Positions 1 through 7,801 of a stretch of 38,745 bases of DNA are shown in pieces; position 1 is the first letter of the stretch; every line of letters starts with the position of its first letter. Source of the DNA: an uncultured Alphaproteobacteria bacterium. GTDB lineage: Bacteria; Pseudomonadota; Alphaproteobacteria; Rhodobacterales; Rhodobacteraceae. Where the stretch lies: the NCBI GenBank assembly GCA_913031285.1, contig CAJWEI010000031.1, forward strand, positions 1 through 38,745. Reading direction: 5' to 3'. The notes under the pieces were generated by a model, which saw only the letters and a list, made by a program, of their open reading frames with translations, was not told the origin of the DNA and did no database searches. The position numbers and the translations under genes are program-made.

Positions 1-147
1 AAAGCAATAAATAAAAATTTGATGTTACATTCATATCAAATCAAATTTATGATTAATGATAAAAAATATACCTATACAGCATTATTACCAGATTATTTTA
101 GAAAATTACTTAAAACAAAAAGACTCAGATTTTTAGATTTAAAATAA
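1..147 (+). CDS. possible C-terminal end of an unidentified gene (cut by window edge)
   Basis: Frame 1 is open from the first base to a TAA at 145-147, 48 codons, in sequence that is only about 18% GC by hand count over the first 180 bases. At that composition stops should be frequent, so an open run of this length is suggestive of real coding but not proof. The translated end is rich in Lys, Tyr, Leu and Phe (it finishes KRLRFLDLK). I recognise no family. The strong AT bias compared with the genes that follow could mean acquired DNA or simply a spacer. The alternative is chance openness. Confidence 0.35.
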   Translation, partial: KAINKNLMLHSYQIKFMINDKKYTYTALLPDYFRKLLKTKRLRFLDLK

Positions 148-234
148 AATTTTCAATCAATAAATTTCTAAGGTTAGAATAATCTTGATTTTTAATTCTT
201 TTTAGGTTTGTTACCCCCTTGTCAGATTTCATAT

Positions 235-519
235 ATGGCATTCACATCTTCCCGACGCGTCGACTTCCCAATGGTCGATATGGCAAAAATTGTTTACTAC
301 CCTAGATTCTGGGATTTAGCCCACAGGTTCTATGAGGAGTCATGGGAGTACTCCTGCGGGCGCCACTACAATGAAATTCTGACTGAGGAGGGAATCGGCT
401 TCCCACTCGTACACAGTGAGGCCCAGTTTCACCACCCTCTTTCATACGGCGATACGGTAAAATGCAAAATTTCGGTAACGAACATAGGTTCTTCATCCAT
501 AACTTGGGAGTACGAGTTC
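235..519 (+). pseudogene. acyl-CoA thioesterase (4-hydroxybenzoyl-CoA type, hotdog fold), 3'-truncated
   Basis: From the ATG at 235 the first ~95 residues read as a 4HBT-family hotdog thioesterase: RRVDFPMVDMAKIVYYPRFW is the usual active-site segment (Asp followed by the I-V-Y-Y-P-R-F helix start), followed by HRFYEESWE, GFPLVHSEAQF and the beta strands ending SITWEYEF near 519. After that the frame continues to a stop at 637-639 but the ~40 residues are nonsense for this family, because the DNA there belongs to an XRE regulator read in another frame. The family is normally ~140-150 residues, so roughly the last third is missing. A TTG at 208 gives a longer open frame but adds residues that the family does not have. 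Such enzymes hydrolyse acyl-CoA thioesters in the cytoplasm. This copy is probably inactive. Confidence 0.75.
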
Positions 520-1049
520 AGCACCTTAGCAAAGCGCATAATTGGACGCTCGAGCAAACCGCGCAACAAGTGGGACTCGCTAGGTCGACTTTATCTAAAA
601 TTGAAAATGGGCAGATGTCGCCTACTTACGATGCTTTAAAAAAGCTGGCTGCAGGATTAGAAATATCCGTTCCTCAGCTTTTTACACCCTCTGCAAAAAC
701 CCAAATCAACAGTCACATGGTAGTTACAAAATCTAATCAGGCGACGGCCCATGCAATACCCACATATGAGCATGAATTGCTTTCTGAAACCCTAACAAAA
801 AAGAAAATGTTACTTTATCGAGCCCACATAGGGGCGCGTAAGTTTGAAGAATTTAATGGATAGGTGCGTCACGATGGTGAAGAGTTTCTCTATATTTTGA
901 CTGGTAAAGCCGTTCGTTACACAGAGTTTAAATAACCAGTCGAGATGAGTCGCGAGGATATCCCATAATATTACGTGAAAATGGGACATAATGTAATTTC
1001 CATCAGTCAGGAGGATGCAAACATCTTGTGGGTCTCATCCCTTGTTTGA
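504..1049 (+). pseudogene. XRE-family HTH regulator with C-terminal cupin domain, broken
   Basis: In frame with base 504 the sequence reads LGVRVQHLSKAHNWTLEQ, then a clear helix-turn-helix (TAQQVGLARSTLSKIENGQM SPTYDALKKLAAG), then a linker and a cupin domain (HDGEEFLYILTGKAVRYTEF... MGHNVISISQEDANILWVSSLV) ending at TGA 1047-1049. Three in-frame stops interrupt the cupin: TAG at 861-863 (where relatives have Trp, TGG), TAA at 933-935 and TAA at 966-968. No frameshift is needed, so decay looks fairly recent. The N-terminal start is lost at the junction with the thioesterase fragment. Intact members of this class bind DNA through the HTH and sense a small ligand or acyl-CoA through the cupin. 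The HTH part alone could still be made from an internal start, for example ATG 462 in frame, but with 14 foreign residues. Confidence 0.8.
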
Positions 1050-1097
1050 TAATAGTTCAAAATAAAAATGGCGAGTTTGATCTCTCTTTCAGAGCGT

Positions 1098-2909
1098 CTA
1101 TTCCTTCCACCAAACATCAGGTAAAAATCCAATGCGGTCTCCATAAATCGGCGTATGCTTTGGGAATCGTAAGTTTGCTTTATGGGCAATACGGCTAACA
1201 TTTTCATAATAGATCGGAATAACATAGCGGCCTGCTGTCAAAAGACGGTCCATACCACGCGTGACTGTCTTTAGCTCGTTCATGCTTTTGGAACTCATTA
1301 ATTTCGACAGCAAATAATCCATTGCAGCCGATTTAACTCCTATTAAATTTCGAGTACCCTCATTATCGGCCATTTCTGACCCCCAATACAAGAACTGTTC
1401 ATTACCTGGGGAAAGTGACAAACCACGAGAGTATGGCGTCATATCAAATTGCGTTGTTCCCAGACGTTCTGAATATTGTGCGCCATCTACCAGTGATATG
1501 TGGACTTGTATCCCAAGGCGTTCTAGTGCCTTGGCATAAATTTCAGCAATAGATAAATATTCTTGCGCCCCTTGCCGCATCAGGATCTCAAATTCAAAAG
1601 GGGTACCATCTGAAGCCTTTAAAACCCCATCAGAAACCTCATAACCAGCCTCAGATAATAGTTTTTTGGCCAAGCGCATATTTTTACGATTGCTTAGGCT
1701 GCCATCACTTTTAGGGAACTCGTATCCCTCAAGCGTTCCAGGTAGTAGAGTGTCAGAAAAATCTGCAAGAAGGTCTAACACTTCCTTTGACGCAGGGCCT
1801 TGTCGCATAGCTAGGGAAGAATTGGAGAAATACGACGATATCCGCTGTTGACGGTTAGCGTTCATTGACTCGTTTATATATTCAAAATTGAACGCGTAAA
1901 TAAGAGCCTGACGAACGCGCCAATCCTGGAACTTTGCGCGTCTCATATTCATCGCAAGACCCCGTATTCCCGTTGGACGCGAATGCGGAACTTCGGATTT
2001 TACGATCGTTCCATTCTTTGCCAAAGGGAAATCGAATTGAGTCGCCCATTTTTCGGCATTACCTTCGCGGTAAATATCAATTTCTCCAGTTTTGAATGCT
2101 TCAAAATATACAGTCGCGTCAGAAAAGTACTCCATTCGAATGCTTTCAAAGTTATTAGTTCCTTTTCTAAAGGCGAGATCTTTACCCCAATAATCTGGAT
2201 TGCGTTCAAGCTTGATAAATCGACCAGCCTCAAAATCAGTAATTTGATAGGGCGACGAAGTTATTGGAATTATATCCAGGCCAGACTCAGTTATATCGCG
2301 ACCATCCCATTGTGCTTTTTTCAAGATAGGCCGCATGCCAGCCAAAAGAGCCAGTTCAGGATTGTCTATATTGAATGTAAACTGGACAGATCTTGGACCA
2401 GTCTGTTCTACAGTTCTAATTTTTTGCCAAAGGCCGCGATATCTCCAATGACCAATAGTTCCAAGAGTTTCATAGGACCATAGAACATCCTCAACTGTAA
2501 CTGCAGATCCATCTGCGAACTTCGCCTCAGGCCGAAGGGTAAATTCAACCCATTCCCGATTCGGTCCAGTCTCAATTGATTCGGCCAAAAGCCCATAAAG
2601 TGTGAAAGGCTCGTCCCAATTTCGGCCCATCAAACTCTCATAATTCCAAAATCTGAGTTGCCAGGGGCTACGTCCTTTCAGGATATGAGGATTAAGAGAA
2701 TCAAAGCTGCCAACAGTTCCTAGTTTTATATGCCCATTTTTGGGCGCTTGAGCGTTTGCATATGACAAGGACACAAAATGCGGTGGAAGAGTAGGGGTGT
2801 CATACATAGAGATTGCGTGTTGCGGCTCCGCTTGTATGGCTGAAGATGAGCCAATTATTAAAATTAAAATGTGTATATAACTAAGAATTTTGATGTAAAT
2901 TTGTGTCAT
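1098..2909 (-). CDS. ABC transporter substrate-binding protein, family 5, YejA-like (peptide / microcin C type)
   Basis: The product is about 603 residues, the normal length for the YejA branch of SBP_bac_5 oligopeptide-binding proteins. It starts with MTQIYIKILSYIHILILI and an Ala-rich cleavage site (AIQAEP), a typical Sec signal, so it is periplasmic. The YejA look is clear in ISMYDTPTLPPHFVSLSYANAQAPKNG, VGSFDSLNPHILKGRSPW and the late RQALIYAFNFEYINESM. I chose the ATG at 2909 because AAAGG lies 8-9 bases upstream. A TTG 30 bases earlier adds charged residues in front of the signal. In other bacteria the gene sits with yejB, yejE and yejF; here no permease or ATPase gene is adjacent, so it is an orphan within this window. 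The substrate is probably peptides or peptide-like compounds, inferred from the family. Confidence 0.9.
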   Translation of the reverse strand: MTQIYIKILSYIHILILIIGSSSAIQAEPQHAISMYDTPTLPPHFVSLSYANAQAPKNGHIKLGTVGSFDSLNPHILKGRSPWQLRFWNYESLMGRNWDEPFTLYGLLAESIETGPNREWVEFTLRPEAKFADGSAVTVEDVLWSYETLGTIGHWRYRGLWQKIRTVEQTGPRSVQFTFNIDNPELALLAGMRPILKKAQWDGRDITESGLDIIPITSSPYQITDFEAGRFIKLERNPDYWGKDLAFRKGTNNFESIRMEYFSDATVYFEAFKTGEIDIYREGNAEKWATQFDFPLAKNGTIVKSEVPHSRPTGIRGLAMNMRRAKFQDWRVRQALIYAFNFEYINESMNANRQQRISSYFSNSSLAMRQGPASKEVLDLLADFSDTLLPGTLEGYEFPKSDGSLSNRKNMRLAKKLLSEAGYEVSDGVLKASDGTPFEFEILMRQGAQEYLSIAEIYAKALERLGIQVHISLVDGAQYSERLGTTQFDMTPYSRGLSLSPGNEQFLYWGSEMADNEGTRNLIGVKSAAMDYLLSKLMSSKSMNELKTVTRGMDRLLTAGRYVIPIYYENVSRIAHKANLRFPKHTPIYGDRIGFLPDVWWKE

Positions 2910-3003
2910 CTTGAGCCTTTGTTGAGTATCGACAATCAATTCTGAACTACCTTAACAATGAAAAAATGATTTTCAAACTTTTAGCTTGGAGCTTATGCGA
3001 TAA

Positions 3004-3095
3004 AGCAGTATAAAAGGGTACTGCTCGATAGGTTTCTTGCCTGTATGAAACCTGCCTCAATAACTTAACGCCTGCTTCGTGCAGGCGTTTTTTTA
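3004..3095 (+). ncRNA. candidate small RNA: three tandem hairpins ending in an intrinsic terminator
   Basis: Three perfect hairpins follow each other on the plus strand: AGCAGTA/TACTGCT (3004-3010 with 3019-3025, 8-base loop), AGGTTTC/GAAACCT (3030-3036 with 3047-3053, 10-base loop) and AACGCCTGC/GCAGGCGTT (3067-3075 with 3081-3089, loop TTCGT) running into a T tract. No plus-strand gene lies just upstream: the neighbour is the minus-strand YejA gene, whose promoter region this overlaps. So the terminator most simply ends a short non-coding transcript starting somewhere in 2910-3003. I see no convincing promoter and do not recognise an RNA family. Alternatively it is the far end of a long antisense transcript to the YejA gene. 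Confidence 0.55.
3067..3094 (+). terminator. rho-independent terminator
   Basis: A 9-bp perfect stem AACGCCTGC/GCAGGCGTT with a 5-base loop (TTCGT) is followed by a run of seven T on the plus strand. It has no T run on the minus strand, so it is directional. It would end the candidate small RNA just upstream. Confidence 0.85.
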
Positions 3096-3259
3096 TGAAC
3101 AACTAAAATAAAAGATTCACCCAGACTTTGAGTTAACTAATCAATAAATCCCAAAATGCGCTGCGGATAGATATAGATGCTCGTAGCTTTGTGCAGATTT
3201 TTTTATATTTGAAATACGGTCTGAAATTGAATGGTGTTTATAAAGATTGGCGGTTTAAA

Positions 3260-3982
3260 TCACTTGTTTCTGGACTTCAGCTTCGGTGTTTGTCCAACTT
3301 TTGGATCAGGATATACCAAACCCGCTGAAATTACTAATTTAGCCGCATCTTCGATACTCATATCTAATTTAATAACGTCTTCAGCTGGAAAAAACAATAA
3401 AAACCCAGACGTAGGATTTGGTGTTGTCGGAATGAAAACGGACAAAAGTTCATCCGCTAAATCAACACGCGCCTTAACTTCCCCTTTAGCCTTTGTTGAA
3501 ATAAAGCCTACTGCCCATATCCCCTTGCGTGGATACTCGACCAAGCAGGCCTTTTCAAAAGATCTATCCGCCTGAGCAAAGACTGTCTCAGCAAGCTGCT
3601 TAACGCCAGAATAAATAGATCTGACAACTGGCATACGATTTACAACGCTCTCGCCGGTACGAATGAGAGAGCGTCCCAAAAGGCCTTTGGCTAACCATCC
3701 GATGAAAGTGGTAAACACTAGAAAAAAGACAACTCCAATACCACGTAGTTGTAATTCCGTATCCGCACCAAAAACACTTTTCAGGACATTTTCGGGCTGA
3801 TAGGATCCAGGGACAAAGGGTAGAACGAAACCGTCAATCCAACCGATTACGCTCCAGATAAGCCATACAGTCAATCCAACAGGCGCAATAACCACAACTC
3901 CAGTCAAAAAGCTATTTCTCAGACCAGAAAAAATCGACTTTTTTGCCGGCCAAGCTGGTGGCGCCTTAAATGGTTCATTCAT
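3260..3982 (-). CDS. DUF502 family membrane protein
   Basis: A 240-residue protein of the DUF502 family, which is widespread in proteobacteria and has no settled function. Two membrane segments are visible: about residues 24-50 (FLTGVVVIAPVGLTVWLIWSVIGWI) and 82-105 (GIGVVFFLVFTTFIGWLAKGLLG). The conserved family block PVVRSIYSGVKQL follows, then a soluble C-terminal domain with the FIPTTPNPTSGFL motif typical of the family. The start at ATG 3982 gives a short charged N-terminus before the first membrane helix. It follows psuG by 85 bases on the same strand and could be the last gene of that transcript. The function cannot be inferred from the context with confidence. Confidence 0.92.
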   Translation of the reverse strand: MNEPFKAPPAWPAKKSIFSGLRNSFLTGVVVIAPVGLTVWLIWSVIGWIDGFVLPFVPGSYQPENVLKSVFGADTELQLRGIGVVFFLVFTTFIGWLAKGLLGRSLIRTGESVVNRMPVVRSIYSGVKQLAETVFAQADRSFEKACLVEYPRKGIWAVGFISTKAKGEVKARVDLADELLSVFIPTTPNPTSGFLLFFPAEDVIKLDMSIEDAAKLVISAGLVYPDPKVGQTPKLKSRNK

Positions 3983-4067
3983 TTTAATAAATCCTTATGG
4001 GGCTATGTAGAGAGGAATTTCGCAATAAACAATCACTGACGGTACTTTCAAGTATTTTAAGAGTTTT

Positions 4068-4967
4068 CTACAAGAATTGTGCAATTTTGGCAGCCAATTT
4101 TGCGTTATTGAACATAAGTTCTCTGTTAGCATTGAGCGATTCCCCATCTGTCAGTTCAAAAATTCGCCTAAGCAAAAATGGTGTCACGTCCTTTGCTAAG
4201 ATATTGGCTTGTTTAGCCTCAGAAATAGCCTGATTTATAATTGGATTAAGCGTATCCCGCGCAATCTCATGGGTTGGAGGAATGGGGTTCGCAACCAGTT
4301 GCCCACCCTTTATACCTAAAGCCCTCCTGTAAGTATGCGCAGACGCAATTTCTTTGGTATTATCCATACGTAATGGCGCTTTAAGCCCAGAATTTGCTGA
4401 CCAAAAAGCCGGAAATTCTGACTGTTTATACGAGATGACTGGGACCCCAAGCGTTTCAAGCATTTCCAATGTCTTTGGGATGTCCAAAATAGCTTTTGCG
4501 CCCGCAGCGACAACAGTCAGAGGTGTTTGGGCAAGCTCTTGTAAATCTGCCGAAATATCAAAACTATTCTCAGCATCTTTATGCACACCGCCAATCCCTC
4601 CTGTGGCAAAGACGGAAATTCCAGCAAGGGACGCGGCAATCATGGTCGCAGCGACCGTTGTAGCACCTGTTTTCTTTTGAACTAAACATACGGCAAGATC
4701 AGCTCTTGAAAGCTTTAAGGCATTTTCGTTTTTAGCAAGTTGTTCAAGCTCCGATTGGCTTAAACCAATTTTGATACGGCCATCTAAGACAGCTATAGTT
4801 GCGGGAACTGCAAAGTTGTCACGTATAATCTGTTCGACATTTTGAGCCATACTTAAATTGTCCGGCCACGGCATACCATGGGTGATAATTGTACTTTCCA
4901 GCGCTACTACGGGTTGCTTTTGTTCCAACGCTGTCTTGACCTCTGGTGTATAATCTAACAAATTCAT
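4068..4967 (-). CDS. psuG: pseudouridine-5'-phosphate glycosidase
   Basis: PsuG splits pseudouridine 5'-phosphate into uracil and ribose 5-phosphate in the cytoplasm, cleaving a C-C glycosidic bond. The 299 residues match the family length and show its landmarks: VVALESTIITHGMP (Glu24), GATTVAATM, the metal/phosphate region FATGGIGGVHK (120-130), DISADLQEL and AAGAK (Lys158), the Lys being at the position of the residue that attacks the sugar in the E. coli enzyme. The ATG overlaps the psuK stop codon as ATGA (4967-4964), so the kinase is translated just before the glycosidase, in pathway order. Together with psuK it allows use of pseudouridine from RNA turnover. Very sure of the family and function. 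Confidence 0.96.
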   Translation of the reverse strand: MNLLDYTPEVKTALEQKQPVVALESTIITHGMPWPDNLSMAQNVEQIIRDNFAVPATIAVLDGRIKIGLSQSELEQLAKNENALKLSRADLAVCLVQKKTGATTVAATMIAASLAGISVFATGGIGGVHKDAENSFDISADLQELAQTPLTVVAAGAKAILDIPKTLEMLETLGVPVISYKQSEFPAFWSANSGLKAPLRMDNTKEIASAHTYRRALGIKGGQLVANPIPPTHEIARDTLNPIINQAISEAKQANILAKDVTPFLLRRIFELTDGESLNANRELMFNNAKLAAKIAQFL

Positions 4968-5863
4968 GCTACATCCTTTCCAGATACATAGTTTCCCGCA
5001 GACATGATCGCGACATCAAGGGCTTCTTGGCGTGAGCAACCAGAGATTTCTGCGAAAATATGCGCTGCCATAAAGACATCTCCTGCTCCAGTCACTCCTT
5101 GAATGCTCACCTTGGTGGGCTTTTGGTTGATCGAGTTCACATTCTGTTCAGAGTCGCAGGCAAATTCAGATCCATTAGTAACCACAACCCTACTGAAACC
5201 CATATCCAGAAGACCACGGCTTGCCGCTTGCGAGCTTTCATAATTTTGTCCTGTAAGAATTTCCGCTTCACTCAAATTACAATAAAGAACAGTGGATGGA
5301 TGAGACGAAAAAACTCTCAACCGATCCACTTTCGCTGGTGATGCAGGGGCAAGCTTTAGAGCACATTTTGATAAGACGGGGCTAATGGCCAAATCTAAAA
5401 ACTGCTCTGAGGTCAGGTTGCCGTCTAGTATTACAATGCTTTTTGACGGGTTTTCCAATGATCCAAGACGTCCATCTTTTAGCGGCTTGAGAATTTCATG
5501 GCCCTGAGATTCTAGAGCGCGCGCATCAGCAACAGCAGCAACAAGTCCATTTTTGTCCTCAATCGCCATATATCGATCTGTGGCATGTTGTGAACACATA
5601 TGGACATATTGCATGTCGCACCCCAGCGCTTTGCAATGTTCAATTAACTGCTTACCATCTTCATCCTGACCAATTGCTGATAACATAATGGGTTTAAGAC
5701 CGAGCCTGCTTAGCTTTTGTGCTATGTTAAACGCCACTCCGCCAGGCCTGCGCTCAATCTTGCCACCTTTGTCCTCGCCTAGGCATAGATCGGTTTCGAC
5801 ATAGCCAATAATGTCCCATAAGACGCTGCCTGCACATATGATCTTATAATCTTGGCCGTTCAT
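4964..5863 (-). CDS. psuK: PfkB-family sugar kinase, pseudouridine kinase
   Basis: A ribokinase/PfkB-fold kinase, 299 residues from the ATG at 5863. The N-terminal signature region IERRPGGVAFNIAQKLSRLG and the C-terminal ATP/anion-hole motif GVTGAGDVFMAAHIF, with the catalytic Asp in GAGD, are both intact. Its 4-base overlap with psuG assigns the substrate: it phosphorylates pseudouridine at the 5' position for PsuG. The start codon overlaps the stop of the DUF4198 gene (ATGA, 5863-5860), which argues for this start over an in-frame one 45 bases upstream. Three genes are thus translationally chained. Substrate assignment rests on context; PfkB kinases are hard to split by sequence alone. Confidence 0.9.
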   Translation of the reverse strand: MNGQDYKIICAGSVLWDIIGYVETDLCLGEDKGGKIERRPGGVAFNIAQKLSRLGLKPIMLSAIGQDEDGKQLIEHCKALGCDMQYVHMCSQHATDRYMAIEDKNGLVAAVADARALESQGHEILKPLKDGRLGSLENPSKSIVILDGNLTSEQFLDLAISPVLSKCALKLAPASPAKVDRLRVFSSHPSTVLYCNLSEAEILTGQNYESSQAASRGLLDMGFSRVVVTNGSEFACDSEQNVNSINQKPTKVSIQGVTGAGDVFMAAHIFAEISGCSRQEALDVAIMSAGNYVSGKDVA

Positions 5864-6675
5864 TTGACTGGAACCGAAAAAGTCATAGCCGCCCATAGAC
5901 TTTCCCAAACTGCACCATCGTGTGTCTCAGGCATTGATTCTCGCAACACCACGGCATCAAGTAAATAGTCAAATCCCGCTTTGACTGGTATGGTTACGCG
6001 CCCGTGTAAATCTGTACGGAGATAAAACGTGACCACAGCTCCTTCTGGATCTCGCTCAAAAATTTCAACTTGAGCATTTTTGCGTGGTTTTTTCCCATAC
6101 CACAGTTGTGCCCTAAAGCCCGCCTCCAGATCATCCACGTATGGATTAGTTTGTGCTACAAACTCGGTCTCTAAACCAAAATTACGATCACTACCTTTAC
6201 CATGGCCGCGCGCCACGAGAGTTTTTGAATACCTGTGATATTGTTCCTTAAAACCTTTTAGGGGAAGCCCGCGATTGGTGTGTGAGTTTTTGGCATCGGG
6301 AAAATCCTTATGATTTATGAAGTTAGCAAATTTTTCCCAAGAATTATAAGTCAGAATAGAGGGCGTTGATTCATAAACCACTACAATAAGACCTTCGTCA
6401 TCAATTGCCACAGACATTGCTGGCACATCTCCCGAGCGAGACCTAACATCCTGCCGCGCGCCGTTTTGCATCCAAAAAAACCGTTTTGTACGGTTGTTAA
6501 AATAAGAAAGGTTTATGCCCTTAAAGTTCTGCCCATTTCTTAACTCTATTTCAACTTTTTCACCTTCTGGTGGTTGAAACTGTTTGCTATCCAGCCATAA
6601 TTCATGCGCATGTGCACTGATAATTTGAAGTTTAAGGAACATTGACAGGATGACTAGGCGGACAAATTTTATCAT
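5860..6675 (-). CDS. DUF4198 periplasmic protein
   Basis: A 271-residue secreted protein with an N-terminal Sec signal (MIKFVRLVILSMFLKLQIISAHAHELWL; likely cut after AHA) followed at once by the HELW motif that opens DUF4198 proteins. The C-terminal half has the Ig-like beta pattern of the family (GFRAQLWYGKKPRKNAQVEI, LRTDLHGRVTIPV). DUF4198 proteins are often found with nickel or cobalt uptake components, so a metal-related or ligand-binding role is possible but not shown. The gene overlaps psuK by ATGA, so it is co-translated with the pseudouridine genes. Its 5' end overlaps the divergent HupE-like gene by 26 bases. An alternative start at 6642 would shorten the signal and remove its basic residues, so I prefer 6675 although its ribosome site is weak. 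Confidence 0.85.
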   Translation of the reverse strand: MIKFVRLVILSMFLKLQIISAHAHELWLDSKQFQPPEGEKVEIELRNGQNFKGINLSYFNNRTKRFFWMQNGARQDVRSRSGDVPAMSVAIDDEGLIVVVYESTPSILTYNSWEKFANFINHKDFPDAKNSHTNRGLPLKGFKEQYHRYSKTLVARGHGKGSDRNFGLETEFVAQTNPYVDDLEAGFRAQLWYGKKPRKNAQVEIFERDPEGAVVTFYLRTDLHGRVTIPVKAGFDYLLDAVVLRESMPETHDGAVWESLWAAMTFSVPVK

Positions 6676-7801
6676 TGATCAAGCTCGTAATTTTTTTGTT
6701 GCACTTAGCACTCTTATTATCTTCTCGCTTCAGACCACAGCACATGAAGTCACACCCAACATCGCTGACATCTCCATCGATGGCAAGTCGATCACAGTTG
6801 AGATCCGTTTTAATGTCGAAGCGTTCTTGGCGGGTATCGACCTGTCAGTAATTGGAAATACTGACGAAGCTGAACAGATATCCAATTATGAAAGTTTGCG
6901 CTATTTACCCGCCACGGACCTGGCTCGATTGTTTGAAGATAACTGGCAAAACTTTGCGAGCCAGGTTAATTTGCAAAGTAACAGTTTGGCCAAGGTAAAC
7001 GCACTAGAATTTTTAAGCATAAGAATTCCAAACGTAGAGGATGTAGAATTGCCTCGCCTGAGCAAGGTCTTTTTTCGTGTAGATCGACCTGACCAAAGTG
7101 CCGTGACGTTCAAGCTTAGCGAAACCTTTGGATCAACGATCTTACGGCAGGTGGGGGTAGAAGAGGGGCTTACTCAGTATCTTTTATCTGGCCAAACGAG
7201 CGATACAATGCAACAGGGAATGAGCCTGCGTGAAACGGCAATATCACGACTCGGCGAATATATTCCCATCGGCTTTGATCATGTTGTCCCACGCGGGCTT
7301 GATCATATATTGTTTGTGTTCGGTTTATTTCTTTTATCTTTGAAAACATCCGTGCTTTTATGGCAAATATCAGCCTTTACGATCGCCCATACGATAACAC
7401 TTATCGCTGGGGCATTCGGAGTTATCAATGTATCCGCATCTGTTGTCGAACCTTTAATAGCAGCATCAATCGTATTTGTGGCAATAGAAAACATCTTTTT
7501 TTCAAAACTTAATAAGTGGCGCACCACAATTGTTTTTGGGTTTGGCTTGTTACACGGGCTCGGCTTTGCTACTGTTCTTGCTGATTTTGGCCTCCCAACT
7601 GGTCAATTCATACCTGCACTTGTCGGATTTAATATTGGTGTGGAACTCGGACAGCTAAGCGTGCTTGCCGCTGCCTATTTCATTCTCGGTCTAACTTTTG
7701 GCAAAAAACCCTTCTATCGGTCACTTATAACCATCCCCGCATCTTGTTTAATAGCGACAATTGGAACTTGGTGGGTGTTCGAACGGGTTTTGTTGAACTA
7801 A
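6650..7801 (+). CDS. HupE/UreJ-like membrane protein (HupE_UreJ_2)
   Basis: A 383-residue protein with a signal-like N-terminus (residues ~15-30, FFVALSTLIIFSLQTTAHE), a periplasmic N-terminal domain of ~190 residues and a membrane C-terminal half of about six helices. The second half holds the HupE/UreJ_2 marks: GFDHVVPRGLDHILFVFGLF, AFTIAHTITL, ENIFF and FGLLHGLGFA, with several His and Asp or Glu that could bind metal. Relatives are thought to move or insert nickel or other metals, but substrates are mostly untested. AAGGA at 6634-6638 sits about 11 bases before the ATG and supports this start. It is divergent from the DUF4198 gene. Both families have metal links, which makes a joint role plausible but unproven. 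Confidence 0.85.
   Translation: MTRRTNFIIDQARNFFVALSTLIIFSLQTTAHEVTPNIADISIDGKSITVEIRFNVEAFLAGIDLSVIGNTDEAEQISNYESLRYLPATDLARLFEDNWQNFASQVNLQSNSLAKVNALEFLSIRIPNVEDVELPRLSKVFFRVDRPDQSAVTFKLSETFGSTILRQVGVEEGLTQYLLSGQTSDTMQQGMSLRETAISRLGEYIPIGFDHVVPRGLDHILFVFGLFLLSLKTSVLLWQISAFTIAHTITLIAGAFGVINVSASVVEPLIAASIVFVAIENIFFSKLNKWRTTIVFGFGLLHGLGFATVLADFGLPTGQFIPALVGFNIGVELGQLSVLAAAYFILGLTFGKKPFYRSLITIPASCLIATIGTWWVFERVLLN

Noticed and set aside
3231-3575. Plus-strand frame opposite the DUF502 gene
   Set aside because: Antisense shadow of a well-supported gene.
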